Source of the DNA: Buddleja alternifolia
Lineage: Eukaryota > Streptophyta > Magnoliopsida > Lamiales > Scrophulariaceae
NCBI GenBank assembly: GCA_019426215.1
Contig: CM033393.1
Location: 23,872,591 to 23,936,590, forward strand
Direction of reading: 5' to 3'
Length of the DNA stretch: 64,000 nucleotides
Positions 60,593-64,000 of the stretch are shown piece by piece. The notes under the pieces were generated by a model, which did no database searches, had not been told where the DNA came from, and saw only the letters and a list, made by a program, of their open reading frames with translations. The position numbers were made by a program, and so were the translations under genes. Numbering within the stretch: the stretch's first letter is position 1; each line of letters opens with the position of its first letter.

Positions 60593-62086
60593 TGGTCCCA
60601 AGTGGCATACGAAAAGGTCTAGAAGGGGGGGTTGAATAGACCCTGAAGTCTTTTTGGACTTCAAAAATTTCGTATCACTTTAAAGGTTTGAACGCTTGGA
60701 TAACTAAGCGCTTGGGTCAGACGCTTCAAGAAAGTTAACTTAGACTTAGTGATTTTAGCAGTTTACCAAAGTAGGGCAACGCTTAGATCACTTAATCAGG
60801 GTTAGCACAGCGAAAATGAGTTTTAGCGTTCTTTTAGTTAATTTAATCGCTTTGCACTTTAACTTGTCTCTTTCAAAGATAAATGATGTAATAATAATAA
60901 TAAGACAATAAAGATAAATAACAAAAGATGTATAAGGTTCACTGGGTGGTGTAATCCCAGCTACGTCCTTCTTCTCCTTTTTCCCTCGGAGGAATTTACT
61001 AGGTTGATTTTCAAAGAATTACACAGAATCTTCTACAAGATAGTAAAGGGTGAAAATGATCTTGGGCTCCTTGATCACACAGACTTCAGCACCAATGAAG
61101 ATCGTCTTCTTCAAGCTTCTCTCACTCAGAAATACTGCGTGAAAGGGTTCAACAACTTTTCTCACTCAGATGAAAGGTTGAGGTTTGTCACTAGGGTTTT
61201 GTTTGTTTTTGAAAAGATCAAACAACTTGGAATATCTCAGTTGGAATTTGAATTTCTTCTTTGGAAGATGTCTGAGATATTTGTGACTTTCTAGAATGTA
61301 GATAATAAAGCTTGAAAGATTTGGCTATGGAGTTTCTAAGCTTTTTTTTTTTAGCAAGTTTTTTTTGTGTCTGTACGTAATTGTCTCTTATAGAAAATTT
61401 TATATTTAGGGTTTGCTGGGGTAAGGTATTTATAGGCAATTTCTTGGGATCTGTCCGTTGGACACATGTAGGAGCGTACCTTTCACGCAGCGCGTGAGTT
61501 TACCTAAAGTCTGACATTCCTAAAAATTCGCTGAAACCGATTGGACGGGAGCAGCTAAAACTCTGAAATTTTTGACAATCTGGTCAAAAGGTGGCTTGTT
61601 CACTAGTCACATTAGCTTATCACATTTAATGCTCTTATCAGGCATTTAATGCATTTTGAAATTAATTCTCGTTGGAAATAAATGCCCATTGAATGATTGC
61701 ATTTAAGTCCTTCATGACTTGAGGATTTATTTCAGGTGAATCTGACATCGGTCGCTTAAGCGCTTTGAGCGCTTGATTCATAAATCGTGAAATGAGGTCC
61801 TTTAGCGTTTGACGGACGCTAAGTAACAAATCCTTATCTCTGGTTGACTTCAGACGCTGGTCTTCAACTTCTTCTCTAATAGACTCACCTAGAATTCTAC
61901 TAGCGATTCAGTCACTTAGACTTAGTCTAAATTCTACAAAGATAAAAATTATAAGCCTATAATAAATTACAACTTTCAAACGCTTATACATCAATCTATG
62001 AAAACATAAACTTACATTTTATTTGGGGTCTAACATTGAATCCTATCTTGTCATCATCAAAACATCTAACATGAAATTTCCTAACA
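60593..62086 (-). repeat. 5' LTR of SIRE copy B
   Basis: 1494 bp. On the minus strand it starts TGTTAGGAAATTTC and ends ttgggacca. The TATA box cctataaatacc reads at 61436-61425. It has about 20 bp near 61405 and about 10 bp near 62010 that the other LTR lacks. Confidence 0.9.
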
Positions 62087-63590
62087 CTCTACTTCCTATG
62101 GGATAGGAAGAATGACACTAGAGAGATCGACCTTGATTACTAAAACTAGTTCGCAAGTAATATGAAGTCTTTAATGGGCAAATAAAGACTTCGAATACTT
62201 GTACAATCTTAGATCTGACATGGGAGTGCCAGTCGAACACCATGTGATGGTGGGAGCTTAAGACTGTAGGTACATCAGTGGAATTGGTATGCTCGAACAC
62301 GACTCGCATCGGTTCTGTCACGTGGGTTTTCACTCTGTGACTGTCAATGACAGAACTGAATATGCGTAATAGGTATATGTGAACCTTTGACCTAAAGTAT
62401 CAGGATGAAGATGCACTTGTGACGTCAAGTCTTTCACTAGAGTAGTTAGACCCAATTCACCCGTTGGTGGGGTCTACCTCAAAATGCGGACTTGATGGGA
62501 AAGTGGTAGTATTAGCAGATATCTAATATGGAATTTGTTCTCTCATAAGTGAATGAGAATGTACCCTATGTGATTATAGATATATAGAGATCAAAGTCTT
62601 TGGCCAAAGAAAAAGAGATGATTATGCTAGGCACTTAATCGATCTCAATGATCTCGTATTATTATAATTAATACATATGGTCAAGTCCAGTGAGTTTGAC
62701 ATAACCATGACTCTCACTTGACCGGGGAACATGAGCAAAGGGTTTATACATATACAGTATTTACGATTGGAAGGTTTTAGAATGATCCATTCATTCATAT
62801 TTCATTTGGGCTACGAAGTGGGCCATGTGACTGGCTAGGTGTTACCCACTTCCTTTGGTTTCCTCTCATTGCTAAATGAAACGAACCTAAAGAGTCGCGC
62901 TAAAGAATTGATGAAGAAAATGGAAAAGGATTTTCTTTTTTGTTTTTGGAGGGATTTAATTTATTGGATAAGTTAAATAATTAATTAGTTACTTATTGGA
63001 TAAGATAATTAATTAAATGGATAAGATTAATTATTAATTAATTTCCTAGAGAAATATATTAATGAATTAATTTATCAAATTAATTTTATTATTTAATTAA
63101 TTTATTTATTTATTGTATAAAATAAAGAATTAATTGAATAAAGAATTAATTAAACAAAGCAAGAGAAAAAATCCGGGCCCCATGTGGGGCGTCCTTATTA
63201 GGGCTAGAAGGATGATCATGTTGGTCTCTTTTGTTTTGTCTTGGTCAATAAGCCATTGAGATATAAAAGGCTTCTCTTGACTTTAACCAAAACAACAATT
63301 TACAATTCATTGTAACTCTCTAAAGAAAAGAAAAAGAAAAATATCCTCCCCCTCTATACACACTAGTCGTCGCCCTATAGAGAAGAAAAAGGGATTTTTA
63401 ATCATCACCAATTCGTGCGTGATAATTTAGAGACAACGTGCTTCATTGTTTAGATTTATTTACTAGAAACTTCAAGAAATAAAGACTTGAAGAATACGAG
63501 GAATGAAGAATTCAAGAAGTTCATCAATTCGAAGTTTTGAAGAAAAATTGGATTCTCCTACCACCTCGCTTCAACGGGGAAGTTGAATTT
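62087..63590 (+). repeat. Truncated Angela-like Copia LTR (no gene)
   Basis: Starts inside the LTR with ctacttcctatgggata and follows the LTR of the element at 2633-4239 in order: the 'ctcgaacacgactcgcatc' block, 'tctttggccaaag', 'gagtttgac...ccatgactctcacttgac', an AT-rich attaatta zone, and a TATA box atataaaagg near 63261. The first 150-180 bp of the LTR are missing at the SIRE B boundary. No PBS is recognised at its end, so the 3' limit is approximate. Confidence 0.75.
63262..63270 (+). promoter_or_regulatory. TATA box in the truncated LTR
   Basis: tataaaagg at the position equivalent to the TATA box of the inner element LTR. Confidence 0.45.
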
Positions 63591-64000
63591 ATTCGTTAAA
63601 GCAATTTTGGATTCAATTATGCAATTAGAGAAACACTTTGGCAATGTTTGGTTGTGTTTTCATACCATGTTTGGTCCAAAATTCTCACCAAACCATGTCT
63701 GGTTTACAAAATATTTGATCACAAATACACTACTTTTTTGGTCCAAAAAAAATATAATAATTATTTTTCATCTTTCTACACCTACTTTGTCCCTACACTC
63801 CTCTCTATGTGCTCTCTCTCTTCTCTCTCCTCTCTAACAGTCAAAAGTTTCATGATTTGACGGCTACAGTAACTTTTGTTCCTTCTGGAAACAAAACCAA
63901 ACATTATCTCACCAAAAAACCAACTCCTAAAATAAAGCCAAACACAATCTCATTAAACACGCACATGTCCCCATAGATTTATCACCAATAATTCTCACCA
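63591..64000. other. Unassigned sequence with weak MITE-like inverted motifs
   Basis: AT-rich, with 'aatgtttggttgtgttt' near 63643 and the roughly complementary 'aaaaccaaacattatct' near 63893 and 'gccaaacacaatctc' near 63938, as in some small non-autonomous DNA transposons. No target duplication can be confirmed because the window ends. Two overlapping ORFs of 70-84 codons show no recognisable protein. Confidence 0.3.

Larger units (their letters stand above)
48068..62086 (-). mobile_element. SIRE-like (Sirevirus) Ty1-Copia retrotransposon copy B, full length, 14.0 kb
   Basis: On the minus strand: 5' LTR (62086-60593), PBS (60587-60574), gag, protease-integrase-RT-RNase H, a non-coding gap, a long third gene (54149-49797), polypurine tract and 3' LTR (49532-48068). 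Size, domain order and a third gene after pol fit Sireviruses. LTRs are closely similar, differing by scattered bases and two small indels, yet all three genes carry stops and frameshifts. Flanks aatgg (left) and ctcta (right) do not match, so there is no target duplication. Confidence 0.88.

Overview
The window is nuclear DNA from a plant, most likely a eudicot. It is AT-rich and eukaryotic in character, and consists almost entirely of repeats: nested LTR retrotransposons, one CACTA DNA transposon and a 10 kb satellite array. I see no intact host gene, rRNA, tRNA, CRISPR array or bacterial-style operon. The tRNA-iMet type primer-binding sites, plant Copia (Angela-like and SIRE-like) and Gypsy (Tekay chromovirus and Athila-like) families, CACTA ends and roughly 0.8 kb satellite monomers point to pericentromeric or otherwise heterochromatic DNA. 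The species cannot be named from the sequence alone.

Layout. 1-14746: an old Angela/BARE-like Copia element whose 5' LTR lies outside the window. It is split by a complete related element (2633-11637) with a perfect 5-bp target duplication (gatac). 14747-16383: a diverged fragment of a Tekay-type LTR. 16384-23130: SIRE-like Copia copy A (5' LTR, broken gag, part of integrase), interrupted by a non-autonomous CACTA element (20266-21892, target duplication ctt) and cut off before reverse transcriptase. 23140-33310: a tandem satellite with two monomer types and higher-order organisation; one monomer type still carries a tRNA-Asp-type primer-binding motif, suggesting descent from an Athila/Tat-like LTR junction. 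33311-44416: a Tekay chromovirus with both LTRs, an extra coiled-coil ORF upstream of gag, and a gag-pol damaged in the integrase. 44417-48067: an Athila-like remnant with gag/protease pieces and a 3' region but no reverse transcriptase. 48068-62086: a full-length 14 kb SIRE-like Copia element (copy B) on the minus strand. 62087-63590: a truncated LTR related to the first elements. 63591-64000: unassigned sequence with weak MITE-like inverted motifs.

The most interesting object is the 4.35 kb third gene of SIRE copy B (49797-54149, minus strand). It lies after pol where Sireviruses carry an env-like gene. It contains two short sequences with full intron hallmarks (73 and 82 bp, GT-AG, both phase 1); removing both restores a single reading frame across a symmetric 180-bp exon. 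It also has a TATA-like box about 120 bp upstream of its ATG and an acceptor-like site directly before the ATG. Other points to follow up are the upstream coiled-coil ORF and intron-like segments in the Tekay element, a stop codon shared by the two SIRE gag genes, a thrice-repeated leader motif conserved between the two Angela-like elements, and several element boundaries lacking target duplications that indicate recombination. All coordinates and similarities were read by eye; no alignment or database search was run.
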